DNA of 64,000 bases from Anniella stebbinsi (lineage: Eukaryota > Chordata > Lepidosauria > Squamata > Anniellidae), in contig JARDYH010000002.1 of the NCBI GenBank assembly GCA_029215795.1, positions 8,189,501-8,253,500 on the forward strand, read 5' to 3'. The notes under the pieces are model-generated. The model was not told where the DNA came from. It did no database searches and saw only the letters and a list, made by a program, of their open reading frames with translations. Within the stretch, counting starts at the first letter, position 1. Each line of letters starts with the position of its first letter. The translations under genes and the position numbers were made by a program. Shown here piece after piece: positions 51,491 to 62,790 of the stretch.

Positions 51491-52489
51491 CATCATGAAT
51501 GCCTCTAGTGGGAAAGAGTCCACAACCTCCCTAGGTCATTGGTTCTATTGTCATGCTGCTGTAGCATTCAGGAAGTTTTTCCTGATGTTTTGGCCAATTG
51601 TGAGGAATTCTGGAAGATGTAGTTCAAAATCATCTGGAGGACATCAGGGTGGGGGAAGCAGCCCGATAGGTAAAGTGACCCATAATCTCAGAGGATTGCA
51701 CCTGGAACCGTCTACATGCAAATGAGGTGCTCTATTCCTAAGCTATCACTCCTCCCCTTTATGCAAACTGGAATTGAGCCCACCTGTCTTATGTATGAAA
51801 GGTAAATTAGTTGTGTGCAAAGGACTAAGATAGTAAGCCTCACATTTGGTTTCCACAAACCAGAGGCTCTGGTAGGCACTAATGACTTAATGAAGGAAAA
51901 CGAGACAGAGCTGCCAAACAGATTCTGAAAAGATATCAGAACAGAACTTTGAAAATGGATGTATGACTGGTTCATTCATTACATTTAACTAGCTTCAAAC
52001 TGTTCTGTCAATGATTCAATGATTCATTCATCTCTGAAAAGCACCAGTGTGCTAAATTGGCCACAGTTCTGAATCTTCTTCAGAAATTAGGGCTTTTGTT
52101 CATGCATTTACTGTGTTGAAAATGCAACCCACCTGGGTTCTCAATATGCCCCTCCCCAGAGATCCCCAGATGGTCAAATTCAGCCTGCCTGGAGTTTCAA
52201 ACCAGCCTGCCAGGATTCTCCAGGTGACCATGCTCACTTCTTCACCTACTTCATTTCCCAGCTTTTGTGTGTATTCCTTCATTCTAAAAGGTTGAAATTC
52301 CTCTCTTAAGGTTTTCTTGCTAGCAGTAAGTGTTTTAAACTAAAATGCACTGGTATTTGAGGTATTTTGTCTCTGCCTTTTTTTTCTCCTTCCACCTACC
52401 TTCTATGGTCATGCAGCTCCTGAGAGTTTCTCCAAAATTAAACTTGGCCCTCAAGAGAAAGAAGTTTCAATGTCCCTGATATACTTTAT
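51491..52489. other. Mixed unique and decayed sequence
   Basis: 51495-51600 continues 'gtccacaacctccctagg', a possible further stretch of minus-strand CR1. The remainder is unlabelled. Frame 52113-52295 has no support. Confidence 0.35.
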
Positions 52490-52638
52490 CTGCAGATTGT
52501 GGGCTGCAGCAGGCTTCATCCCATTCAGCGCATAGTCAAACGATGGAATTCACTTCCATGAGAAGTAGTGATGGCCACCAATTTAGATGGCTTTAAATAG
52601 GGATTGGAGAAATCCATGGAGGAGAAGGCTATTGATGG

Positions 52639-52864
52639 TTAGGGATGTACAGATTTTGTAATCCGTCTGCATTTTGCAGATTGTTAGATGCCTTTCATTC
52701 CATTGTCTGCTCATGCGCGGAATTGCATTTTTCCAATTTCCTTAATTTGCAGCTATTTGCACTTGTGGAAAAGTGCAAATCCCCCAAATGTACAAAATAA
52801 TAACAATACACATTTTCATGTTTTAGCCTATGGGAGAAATGTGCATTTTTATCTGCCCTTTATA

Positions 52865-52931
<67 letters not shown>

Positions 52932-53067
52932 CTGGAAAGTAAAGAAACCAGCTTGCAAGTCTGCAGAATCTGTGCAACTCAGGCAAAGCCAGTCCACTGG
53001 AGAATCTGTTGGTCAGATTCCTGGAAATTGAAACTCATTTGATTCCAATGCAGATTTCTCTGACATT
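52639..53067. mobile_element. AT-rich DNA transposon (TTAGGGATGTACAG end) carrying a microsatellite
   Basis: Flanks ATTGATGG (52631-52638) and ATCGATGG (53068-53075), 7 of 8 identical, placed precisely by the interrupted host repeat. Left end TTAGGGATGTACAGA, right end TCTCTGACATT. Inside: 'cacattttcatgttttagcc' words and a (CA)n(TA)n tract at 52866-52929. The 8-bp duplication and the AGGGATGT start suggest a distant relative of the TAGGGATGTGCAC hAT group (inference). Confidence 0.7.
52866..52929 (+). repeat. (CA)n(TA)n compound microsatellite
   Basis: About 17 CA units then about 14 TA units, inside the AT-rich transposon. Confidence 0.95.
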
Positions 53068-53280
53068 ATCGATGGCTACTAATCCTGATGGCTCTGGGCT
53101 ACCTCCAGTATCAGAGGCAGTCTGCCTATGTACATGAGTTGCTGGGGAACATGGGTGAGTGGGGGTCCTTTTGCACTCATGTCCTGCTTGTGGGTTCCCC
53201 ATTGACAGCTAGTTGGCCTCTGCGTGAACAGAATGCTGGTCTGACCCATCAGGGCTCTTCTTACATTCATGTGTTGAAAG

Positions 53281-54124
53281 GCATATACTACACATGTCTG
53301 CCTGTACACATCATTGCAGGCCTCCATTCATTCATGAGTTCTGGAAAAAAAAAACCCAGGGTTCCCAGTTGTGTGTAAGCAGGGCTCCACACATCTGCTT
53401 GTATCTGTTAGAGATGAGGAAAGCTCTCCCCCACATCCCCTGGATTAACATGGAAATCACCCAAGTCCTTTCCAGGTAGGACTCAGACCTTTTTCTCAAC
53501 CCACCTCCCAAGAGCACTGGGATGCACTCTTGTTGGGGTGCACTCTCAGAGCAGTCCATGTGCAAACAGACTGAGAGATTGCCATAAAAAAAATAGCAGC
53601 TGACATTCGAAAGTTCCCTTAGGGCAGGGGTACTGATCGGGTTGGTATTTTTGTTGGTATCTCCATCCTTTTGCCTTTGCTGCCACAGTGGCAATCAAAC
53701 ACAGTAAAAGGGACCTTCTGCAGCCTGCCAATGATAAGACCTCGCACCTCTTAAATAACCACCCTGAAAACATTGTGGAATTACCTCCCACCCTCAACAC
53801 ACCTCCCACAAGAGAAATAAATTAGCCAAGCCCTTCCATCCTCCAAAGGAAGCAGCAAATTTGGAGATGCAGTTTTGGCCCAACTCTACAGCAATGGATT
53901 GGTGATAAGTCCAGGGATAACTAACTGAAATTCGTCTTTACACAATTCATAATCAACTCATGGAATTCATGGTCACAGGATATGGTGATGTGTCCACCCT
54001 CCGGCAGCCCATCCTAGGCACGTTTACTCAAAAGTTTGCTCACTGAGTTCAATGGATTTCACTTCCAATTGGACATACATGGAGTTGTAATTTAGACATG
54101 TAATAAATAAATAGATCTGAAATA
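53281..54124. other. no recognisable feature
   Basis: Unique-looking. At 54005-54065 'gcacgtttactcaaaagttt' and 'gagttcaatggatttcactt' belong to the 17108-type family. Confidence 0.35.
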
Positions 54125-54350
54125 GCTTTTCAAAAGGATTAGACAAATTCATTGCAAATAAGTCTGACAATGGCTTTTAGCTAGTTAGAAAAATGAACCT
54201 TCCATGTACCATTTAATACAGCATATCTCTGAATATTGGATGCTAAGCAGAAACAACATGAGAAGACACTGTTTGGAGGCATCTATGAAACCTATTATTA
54301 GATGGATTTTAATCAAATCCAGCAGGACCATTCTTGTATTCTTATGTCCT
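54125..54350 (+). pseudogene. CR1-like LINE 3' end
   Basis: 'ggattagacaaattcattgc', 'tgacaatggcttttagctag', ..., 'tccagcaggaccattcttgt' and 'attcttatg' follow the order of the 52490-53280 copy. Decayed. Confidence 0.55.
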
Positions 54351-55240
54351 ATGGGAAATTTCCCTGTCCACAGGCAATCTTGTTCATATGTATCCCTACA
54401 CAAATGAATATACTGAAGACACAGGTCCATGCATGGTGAGACTCTAGTAAGCTGAAACCCAGAGACAAGGCCAGCAATGAAGTTTTGTAGTTCCATTCAC
54501 TGCTTTTTATTGGGAAATAAAACAGGAGTCACCGTGTATCACAAAATACCTGATCGCTCATTTCACAACATGGCAAAATTATTAGGTTGTAAACACCTGA
54601 GCCACCTTACAATACATGCCACAAATCAAAGACAGTAAAGTGATCAAGTTAACAGAGCCCGTCATCAGAGAATTTGGTTGCTAGGAAGGAAGGGGCATGT
54701 GTGTGATCTTGGTATACTTGAAAGCAGTCTCCTCTCAGTACATTTGGCAGATCTTGCATTGTCAGGTATGGACTGATGCTGTTGGTTAGTCCATGAAAAG
54801 AAGATAAATCACTAATGCTTGTACCCACACAGGAAGTTACATCATTGTTCTGTCTGAAATGTAGGAAGAGGGTAAAGTAAAGATTTCCTATGAAACCACA
54901 GGTGATCATGATCTCTTTCATCACTTGTGTTGGCAATGGGCTTTTGTGTGGGAGAAGAGAGATGGAAAAATCAAGTGACCCCTTGGTCTTGAATGTATCT
55001 CGGCATGTTTAGTGGGAATGATGAGCAGTATTGAGGTGGCGGCGTCAATACTCATCAACCCTAGTGACATCTTGGAGGTGCTCAAGCTAGGCATCTGCAG
55101 ATGATCAGATCAGTTTTCCATGATGGCACTACCATTTCAGGTAGTCTGACACAAGTTCTACATGGAAGTTCTATATGCCCAACGGGAAGTGACTGTATGC
55201 CATATGGCACCCTTTTACTGCTTGCTCAGTATGATATTTA
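54351..55240. other. Unique-looking sequence
   Basis: No recognised repeat from 54400 to 55200. The minus-strand frame 54649-54936 (95 codons) has no domain I recognise. Function unknown, probably non-coding. Confidence 0.3.
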
Positions 55241-55747
55241 GTCCTTTCTACACCTAAGGATGCAGTGGGAGGGAGGGAGGGAGGGAGGGGAGGATCGCAG
55301 ACTTACCTGCTTCAGCGATCCTCCCCCAGCATCTAAACGGAAGCATGACATCCCATAAACAAACATGGACATCACACTCACCATTTTTTTAAAAAGAAGC
55401 TGGAGCCAGGTGTGCAATTGCACTCCTCCAAAAAGTGAGGTTTTTTTTTTTTTAAAAAAAAGCCCTGACCTCGCTCCCCCTTGATGTCCCTGGTTTCCTC
55501 CAGACCTTCTCCTTCCCTTTTGCTGACCCCCGCTACTCACAGGGAGGAGGGAAGAAGTAGGGATGGGAGGCCACACCACCCGCGGACCTTGGGATCGTCG
55601 TGGGACAATGGGGAAAATCAGGATAAATGGGCAACCAGTTATCCCACAAAAATGGAGGGGTCGTCCCTGCCTGCTCCTGGGATCCCCTGTATGTTCTTTG
55701 GATGCACAGGGACAACCCAGGGGGAAAAGGCAGGTGTAGACATGGCC
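55241..55747 (+). mobile_element. ~500-bp MITE-like element (TCTACAC/GGGATGATCCC family)
   Basis: 'gtcctttctacacctaagga' to 'ggtgtagacatggcc'. Internal 'gaggatcgcagacttacctg', 'catgacatcccataaac', 'cccttgatgtccctgg', 'cgctactcacagggaggagg'. About 507 bp. Confidence 0.75.
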
Positions 55748-57078
55748 ACAGAAAGAGCTCAAAAGAAACAGGAGTAGTGTTGTCAGAAATATCCATGACT
55801 GATTCAAGTGAGTTGGATTTCTATGATTCTGCAAAGTGGATTAAGCAGTGGACTGGCTCCATATACATTAGTGCAAGTGTGAATTAGTGCTAATCTGCAT
55901 TAGCAGAAGTGGAACAAAATTAACACACATGCATAAAAATGCTATTCTGTCAATGGGGTGACAATGGGACAGAAGAAAATATAAGAAAATCTGAACATCC
56001 CCAATCGACAGTGGAATTCATAATTCTTATGTCGGGTCAACATACATGAACAAGACATGAAAATTGCCAATGTTTTCTGCAAGCCTGCATTATGTCTCCA
56101 GTCTGTCTACTCTGCTTCAGCTATTGGGCAGTATAAAATGTAATTAAATAAATAAGTAAATACTGTGCTATTTGCTTAACGTCCACCCTGATGTTGAGTT
56201 TTGATTAATTTTAATATTTACTTGAAATCATTATGCCATGTTTTCTTCCATGATGCAATGCAAAACAATGTAGACAGAGTTCTTCCATAGCTCCTAGCCA
56301 CATGTTGATCAAATCCAGTCCTGCTTTACTTCAAGTGTGAATTGCTGAAGGTTGTGACGTCATCTCACCTTCTGGGCCGAGTTCTGATGGTTTCAAAATA
56401 ACGAAACAAAACCCTGTTCATATCCCTGAGCCCTTTTGGTTGGTTGCAGTAAATGTATAACCCTTCAATTGTTTACCTATAAAATAAGCCATTGCTATGG
56501 ATTACTGTTTTTTGTTTCCTTTTCCATCATGGATTGAGATGGCTTCTAGCCATTTTGGCCTACATTTTTTTTTAATCACCTATTCTTCTTTAGACTCCCT
56601 CCTTCCCCAACCAATCCGACACATGCTTTATGGATGGGCATACATGCATGATCCAGCTTAAAAGACAGCCTGCTTTTGAGTGTTAGAAGGCTTGGATCAA
56701 GCTGTTCAGGGGAGACGTGAACTATGTAACCTTTTATCTCACAGGAGAGATGTACCCTTCACCTCCATCCAGACAGCCCCTGATGTTTCCATGGAAATTT
56801 CACTGCTAACTGCAACTGTGTTACTGAGGGGGGAAAAAGAAAACAAAAACAGAGTGGTGATGGGGTTTTTTTGGGGTGGGAGAGGGTTAATTCAGTGATG
56901 TTGAAAGTGAAAAAGAGATGGCAACTAAAAATATACTCTGAAGACAGGGCTGGGAAGGGGGCATTATAATATTGAATTCAATATGCAAACTGATGAGATG
57001 TGTAAGGCATGCACTTACATCACTTGAAGCAGCTAGATGGCAGGAAGACGTGACCTGCTGGAGGGAATTCTTTTGTAC
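55748..57078. other. no recognisable feature
   Basis: 56090-56160 ends 'cagctattgggcagtataaa' and 'taaataaataagtaaat', a short LINE tail. The rest is unlabelled. Confidence 0.35.
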
Positions 57079-57286
57079 GGGAAACCTTCCTGACTGTTAG
57101 AACAGTATGACAATGGAATCTATTACCAAAGGAGGTTGTGGGCTCTCCCACACTAGAGGCATTCAAAAGGTAGCGTGACAAACATCTGTCAGTTATGCTT
57201 GAAGGTGGATTCCTGCATTGAGCAGGGGGTTGGACTTGATGGCCTTATAGGGCCCTTCCAACTCTACTATTCTATGATTCTATGAT
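57079..57286 (+). pseudogene. CR1 3' UTR fragment
   Basis: 'gaaaccttcctgactgttag', 'aggttgtgggctctcccaca', 'ggtggattcctgcattgagc', 'gggggttggacttgatggcc', and the terminal 'attctatgattctatga' repeats that mark CR1 ends. Confidence 0.9.
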
Positions 57287-57339
57287 CCATGGTTGAGCTC
57301 TAGGAGTTGGCACTAATCTTCAACACTGGACTTGAAATA

Positions 57340-57720
57340 ATAATAATAATTATTATTATTATTAATGATCAGCTAATACCTAAAGTTCACAAAAACACAC
57401 ACCATAATACCAGATATAGTATAAAATCTATAACATACAAAATTGAAAATAATTTAAACAGCTAAAACAGTTGCAATAAGATAAAGGACATGATAGAAAC
57501 AACTTACATAAGCCCCCTGTCATATGCTATCGAACGCCTGTGCATAGAGGATAGTCTTAACCTGGTGGTGAAAAGATAACAGTGTTGGTGCTTGCAGGAC
57601 CTCATTGGGGAGAGCATTCCATAATCAGGGGGCCACCACTGAGAAGATCTTCTTTTTTGTTTCCACCTTCTGAGCATCCCTTGGATGAGGCACTTGGAGG
57701 AAGGCCTAAGATATTGATTG
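57340..57720 (-). pseudogene. LINE 3' end, minus strand
   Basis: (AAT/ATT)n at 57341-57364, A/T-rich 3' UTR, then on the minus strand 'LWNALPNEVLQAPTLLSF' and 'HHQVKTILYAQAFDSI' (57530-57640). This is the same LINE type as 5062-5552 and one of its better-preserved coding ends. Truncated upstream. Confidence 0.75.
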
Positions 57721-58356
57721 TGGTATCTGAGTAGGTTCTGGTCGGGAAAGCTTTCCAAATATCTGATCAAAACTATTGATAATATCACTAAATCATGACA
57801 AGAACACAAACCTGTATGAGCTTAATCCCAATCCTTCCAAATGCAGCCAAATGTGAAGATGCTCAGATTTCCCAAGACTGTCCCACTGTGGCACTGTATA
57901 CCCGAAGTTACTCGAGGAATGGGTGATACCAGTTTGAGCTGAAACAGAATTTTAGAAAGTGTTACCATTTTAAAATTAAAATGCTGAAGTCGAGTTATGA
58001 CCTCACCCATTTGACATTTGAGAAACTAAAAAGAGCCCTGTTATGGAGGAAGTTTATGTTCTTGATTATCTTCTGTGTCATCATCTTGCTTTTTTCTCAG
58101 TTGTTCTTATTACCACACATTTTATGCTTTAGCCTATTGCGAACTACCCACCCCATTCATGGTGTTCAGTTCATAAGAAAAGACCACTGTTTTCCGAAGC
58201 TGTAGTATCTCTTTTCTTAAGCTGTAGCATTTCATGTCACTCTGATTGCCTTCTAACAATAGTAATAGATTGCTTTTTAGCAACAGCAATTTTTCCCCAT
58301 TGCAAAAGGCCGTGTTCACTACCTTCTAATACAATTTGCAATGCTGTATGGCGACC

Positions 58357-58393
<37 letters not shown>

Positions 58394-59237
58394 CTGTAAT
58401 GACTAACCGATTTAGATCTATTGATTTGTCCTAAACTGACTGATCATCAACATACAATGAAGTTGGTTGCCTTTAAGAAACCTTGAAATGTAGCATGGTG
58501 TATGTTTCACCTTTAATTGGTGGTGGAGGAGCATGGTACATACGTTAAAACAGTTGATTTGTAATGACACTTCAACTGGGCCTAACTTTTTGCTGTCTGT
58601 CCATGCAAATAACATGAGTACGAAAGATGTCACCCAATGGGTCAGGAATTAATTTCATCAAAATCTGGCAGACAGTATATTGGGATGAATCCCTTCGATA
58701 ATGATGTGATGACGATGAAGACCAACCCAACTGTGGCTGATTTTGTTTCAGTTAATTACAAGGGAAATCAATATGACTGGAGGAATTTTGGCTTGCATTT
58801 CTGGTGTCCGTCAAGTCACAGTTGCAGGTTCTCTTTTGTGGCAAGCAGTAAGAGCAGCAAGAGATAAATTAGAAATGAAGTGAACAAAACCTTTATGGTT
58901 CAAGAGTAACATTCTCATTTTCAGCCCCTTGGGAGAACACAGAGTTTGGAATTCATCCGCTTCCCTTTGATTCATTTTTTCTCGCTTGTCTTGATTCATT
59001 TCCCGGCGAAATGCGCCACGGCGCCATGTGACCCCCAGCTTTCGCAGCCATATATCAGCAGTGAAATTGTACAGGAGCTGAAAATCTTCAGGTTATGCTC
59101 TGCTATACTATATATTTGATTTCCAGGTATTATTACATTTAATTAATGTGGCATACAGCACTCCAAGCCTCCTACCAACTTCTCAAGGCCGGGGAAGTCT
59201 GAGGAACGTTTCAGCATATCCCTAGCCAAATCCTCTG
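57721..59237. other. Largely unique sequence; (TA)n at 58363-58391
   Basis: Contains a TA microsatellite. 58860-59060 is free of recognised repeats and includes 'tttcccggcgaaatgcgcca' and 'cggcgccatgtgacc', CpG-bearing words in an AT-rich setting. Possibly conserved non-coding. Frame 58637-58867 (76 codons) lacks exon support. Confidence 0.3.
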
Positions 59238-59245
59238 GCACAGAG

Positions 59246-59247
<2 letters not shown>

Positions 59248-59289
<42 letters not shown>

Positions 59290-59296
59290 TATAAAG

Positions 59297-59352
<56 letters not shown>
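59248..59352 (+). repeat. (AAT)n and (GA)n microsatellites
   Basis: About 13 AAT units to 59287 and a GA tract (59297-59352, more than 20 units). Confidence 0.95.
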
Positions 59353-59357
<5 letters not shown>

Positions 59358-59370
59358 GTGTCACTTACTG

Positions 59371-60439
59371 GCTGAATTCGGACAACACATTAAGCAACGG
59401 GGGGGAAACAATCATCAGTTGTGTTGCTTATTGCGTTGTGTGGAGGGTAACATGCTGCTCACAAACTACTGACGGTATGCTATTCCACCCAAATAAGCAA
59501 CTGAGAGAAACAACTGGCTTGCAAGTTTTTAGCTTGAAGCCAATGAATGAATGCTTGGAGGTGGTAATGGGCTGGATGAGGAAAAACAAACTGAAACTGA
59601 ATCCAGACAAGACGGAGGTGCTTGCTGTCAAAGGCCCCAACTTGGGTCTGGAGGTGTGTCAACCAGTTCTGGATGGGGTTACACCCCCCCTGAAAGATTG
59701 TGTTTGCAGCTTGGGGGTACTCCTGGACCCATCGCTCCAAATGACAGCTCAGATTGATGCGACGGCCAGGAGTGCCTACTATCAGCTTCGGCTGATACGC
59801 CAGCTGCGCCCCTTCCTAGAGTTGGAAGACCTAAAGATGGTAGTGCATGCACTGGTAACTTCGAGGCTTGACTTCTGCAATGCGCTGTACATAGGCTACC
59901 TCTGTGCCTAGTCCAGAAACTTCAACTAGTTCAAAATATGGCAGCCAGGTTGGTCACTGGTACACCTAGGGGTGACCATATCACACCAGTTTTAAAATCA
60001 CTTCATTGGCTGCCAATCAGTTTCCGGGCGAAGTATAAAGTGTTGGTTATTACCTTTAAAGCCCTACGTGGTTTGGGTCCAGGTTACCTGCGGGATCGCC
60101 TTCCCCATACAATCCGCCCCGCACACTTAGGTCCTCTGGGAAGAACTTACTCAAGTCAGCCAGAACTAGGCTGACGAGTGTTACCCAGAGGACCTTCTCT
60201 TCCATTGCTCCCAGACTATGGAATGGTCTGCCAGAGGAGGTTAGACAAATTAGCAGTCTTCATGAATTTAAGAGAGTCATGAAGACTGCTCTCTTCTGAC
60301 AGGCCTATCCAGATGAATTTTAAGATGTTTTTAATGATGTATTTTTTTCTTGTTTTTTTAAAAAAATTAACAGTTGTGATTTTTGTGTTTTATATTGTTG
60401 TTGTTCCACGCCTCGATCCGGAGGGAGAGGCTGGTTAAA

Positions 60440-60481
<42 letters not shown>

Positions 60482-60838
60482 TAAAGTGTTGTGTGGAGGG
60501 GTGAGTGTGTTAATAGCGTGCAGTGAGTGGATTAAAACACAAGCCCATAGAGGCAGGCGACAAGAGCGACCAAAGTGATGGCTGCCACTCTGCTACACCT
60601 GGTGCAACTTGCAGAGGCTGCTGGAATAGAAGTGGGAGGACTGAGGGAGGAGGGAGGGTGGGGAGAGGGGCGGGGGCTGTGTCAATCAAATTCTGGGTTC
60701 TATTAGTCCACTCAACGCCAGCCCCAACCACCCACAGTTGTGTAGGAATATGTTGCGTGAGGAATACCCACAAAATAACCAACTGTGAGTTGGCTACTTA
60801 ACCCACCATTGACTAATGTGTTGTCCAAATTCAGCCAC
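59371..60838. mobile_element. MITE (GGCTGAATTCGGACAACAC ends) containing an L2 copy
   Basis: Left 'ggctgaattcggacaacaca', right 'gtgttgtccaaattcagcc', a good inverted pair. 'gcgttgtgtggagggta' left of L2 and 'gtgttgtgtggaggggtgag' right of it, plus 'taacccaccattgactaatg', match the nested family at 34266-34890. The L2 copy at about 59540-60482 lies within. No clean duplication could be read around the MITE. Confidence 0.7.
59540..60482 (+). pseudogene. L2-type LINE, RT C-terminal region plus tail
   Basis: Starts within 'CLEVVMGWMRKNKLKLNPDK', giving more 5' sequence than the 26314 copy, then 'LGVLLDPSLQMTAQIDATA', 'LRPFLELEDLKMVVHAL', 'RLVTGTPRGDHITPVLKSL'. Relative to 26314-26958 it has a 1-base loss near 59895 and another near 60102, so the frame is broken twice. 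3' UTR with 'ttccacgcctcgatccggag' and an (AAT)n tail at 60442-60482. Inactive. Confidence 0.9.
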
Positions 60839-61405
60839 TCACTCACTCACTGGGGCACAGGCATTTGGTGGGCATTTCTACTGAAAAAGCCATAACATTT
60901 AATAGACGTGTAGTCCAAGACACCCCAATTACTAGAAAAATCTGTAATCAGATGCTGATTAGTTCTCTATTTCAAAATGAGGCGCATAGCATGCGCTCCA
61001 GAATACTGAAGTTACTCCCACGCTAACTAGTGATGCTATCGAATTTCATAATTAGTCAGCCTGGTGATCAAACTTCACCTTTTCATGATGTTCACCTTTT
61101 TAATGAGCCAGGACTGGCATTTTATGAATTTGCTTTTAAGTTCAGAATTGATTGCCAGCATCTATTTCTTTGCATGCACTGAGTTGGTTGGGTTATCCCT
61201 TTTCCTGAATACCATAAACTGTGATGATGACATCTCTCTCTCACTCTGATTGGATCAGACATGAATCATTGTTGATCATATGGGACTGTGTTTATTTCCA
61301 TCACCTTTACCGCTGAACTTTACACCTCTACTGCCTGAATTTGGTTTTTACCCTCCGTGCTCTCAATCCATTTTCTTTTGTGTTATGCCTTGTGTTAAAC
61401 AGGCT

Positions 61406-61444
<39 letters not shown>

Positions 61445-62099
61445 ATTTGTTCAGAGAGAAATCCAAACATCACTTGAGCAAAACCACTCATCTGATGGAA
61501 TGGTAGACAGTGGGAGATCCATAGCTCCTTCAATCATCGTTGGCAATAGGGGATCCCCGCCCACTGAAGCAGTGAAGGATTGTGGCCACGGTTGCAGAAT
61601 GCAGGCTACGTTTATGAAAACATCACATTACAACAGATCTTCCCTTTAAAATGTGTTTGTGTAACAATGTTTATTCAGTAGTTCGGTCCTACCGAGTCCA
61701 AAAAGGCTTTTATAAAAATGATCAGTTCTCAACTGGAAAGGTTCAGCAGGATTCTTGTTGTGTGTGTTTTTCTTTAATGTTAATTATGTGTTAAAATAAG
61801 CACAAATCCATGGAGGTGGAACTGTTGTCTTACCCATATACAGATTTCTGCCGATTTATTGATCAATTAATGAAAAAATGTAGGATGAATTGACTAAGAT
61901 TTCTTTAGCTGGGTGACAGCCCTCATGTACAGGAAACTTCTGCTCATCTAAAATTACTAAATGATGCATGCAGGGATGGAAATGTTTTGTAGAACTGTAG
62001 AAAACATTCCTGCTCTGTCAAAAGTCTAACAATGAGTTACGAAGATGAGGAGTCTGTACTACAGATGCCTCCTGCATGTGTTTGCATGATTAGACATTT
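60839..62099. other. Mostly unique; (CA)n at 61407-61440
   Basis: Holds a CA microsatellite of about 17 units ending 'catataatttg'. No other feature is supported. Frames at 61064 and 61280 have no exon edges. Confidence 0.4.
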
Positions 62100-62117
62100 G
62101 GGATTAGACAAATTTAT

Positions 62118-62153
62118 GGAGGAGGAGGAGGAGGAGGAGGAGGTGGAGGAGGG
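62118..62153 (+). repeat. (GGA)n microsatellite
   Basis: About ten GGA units with one GGT. Confidence 0.9.
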
Positions 62154-62171
62154 ATGAATCACTCTATGATG

Positions 62172-62541
62172 ACTGAAAGAACTGGGCATGTTTAGCCTGG
62201 AGAAGATAAGATTGAGGGGAGACTTCAAATACTTGAAAGGTTGTCATACAGAGGAGGGCCAGGATCTCTTCTCGATGATCCCAGATTGCAGAACACAGAA
62301 CAATGGACTCAAGTTACAGGAAGTCAGATTCCAGATGGACATCAGAAAAAAAAACTTCCTGACTGTAGAGTAGTACGACAATGGAACCAATGGCCTCGGG
62401 AGGTGGTGGGCTCTCCCATACTAGAGGCATTCAAGATGCAGCTGGACAGCCATTTGTCAGGTGGACTCCTGTATTGATCAGGGGGTTGGACTTGATGGCC
62501 TTAGAGGCTGCTTCCAACTCTACTATTCTATGATTCTATGA
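62172..62541 (+). pseudogene. CR1 3' end
   Basis: Coding-end remnant 'FSLEKIRLRGDFKYLK' (LRGD motif near the CR1 C-terminus), then 'caatggactcaagttacagg', 'ggaggtggtgggctctccca', 'ggggttggacttgatggcc' and terminal 'attctatgattctatga'. The longest CR1 3' end in the window. Truncated upstream and inactive. Confidence 0.9.
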
Positions 62542-62559
62542 ATACAATTTAGCAATGAT

Positions 62560-62790
62560 CTTTCCCAACCTCCAAAGTCATCCTGCCCAACTCCTTGCTG
62601 ATGCAGGAAATCCACATCTACAATAGCCTGATATGTTTTCATCCAGCCCTGGCTTAAATAAATTAGGGCTTCAAGTGTAATGAGAGTCCACCAGTTTCTG
62701 AGATTGTCTGTTTTACTGTCAAACAGCTTGTACCATCAGAAGATTCTTCCTAGTGTTTACTCATCTCTTTATAGAGTGTATTGCACCCGT
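62560..62790 (-). pseudogene. CR1-type fragment, minus strand
   Basis: 'ctccttgctgatgcaggaaa', 'tccacatctacaatagcctg', 'gtctgttttactgtcaaaca', 'gtaccatcagaagattcttc' match, in reverse, the CR1 region just before its 3' UTR. Placed tail-to-tail with the plus-strand CR1 to its left. Confidence 0.6.

Larger units (their letters stand above)
52490..53280 (+). pseudogene. CR1-like LINE 3' region, split by a DNA transposon
   Basis: 52540-52638 ('gaattcacttccatgagaag', 'tagtgatggccaccaattta', 'gatggctttaaatagggatt') continues at 53076 with 'ctactaatcctgatggctct', 'ctacctccagtatcagaggc' and ends 'catcagggctcttcttacat'. The reading of the host at the break is 'ggct-attgatgg-ctac', which fixes the insertion's duplication. 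A second, uninterrupted copy of the distal part is at 54125-54350. Confidence 0.7.

Noticed and set aside
55238..55834. 198-residue minus-strand frame
   Set aside because: It lies over the CpG-rich 500-bp MITE-like element. Similar frames recur in other copies simply because the sequence recurs.
58637..58867. 76-residue frame as an exon
   Set aside because: No acceptor/donor pair in the right phase and no recognisable domain.
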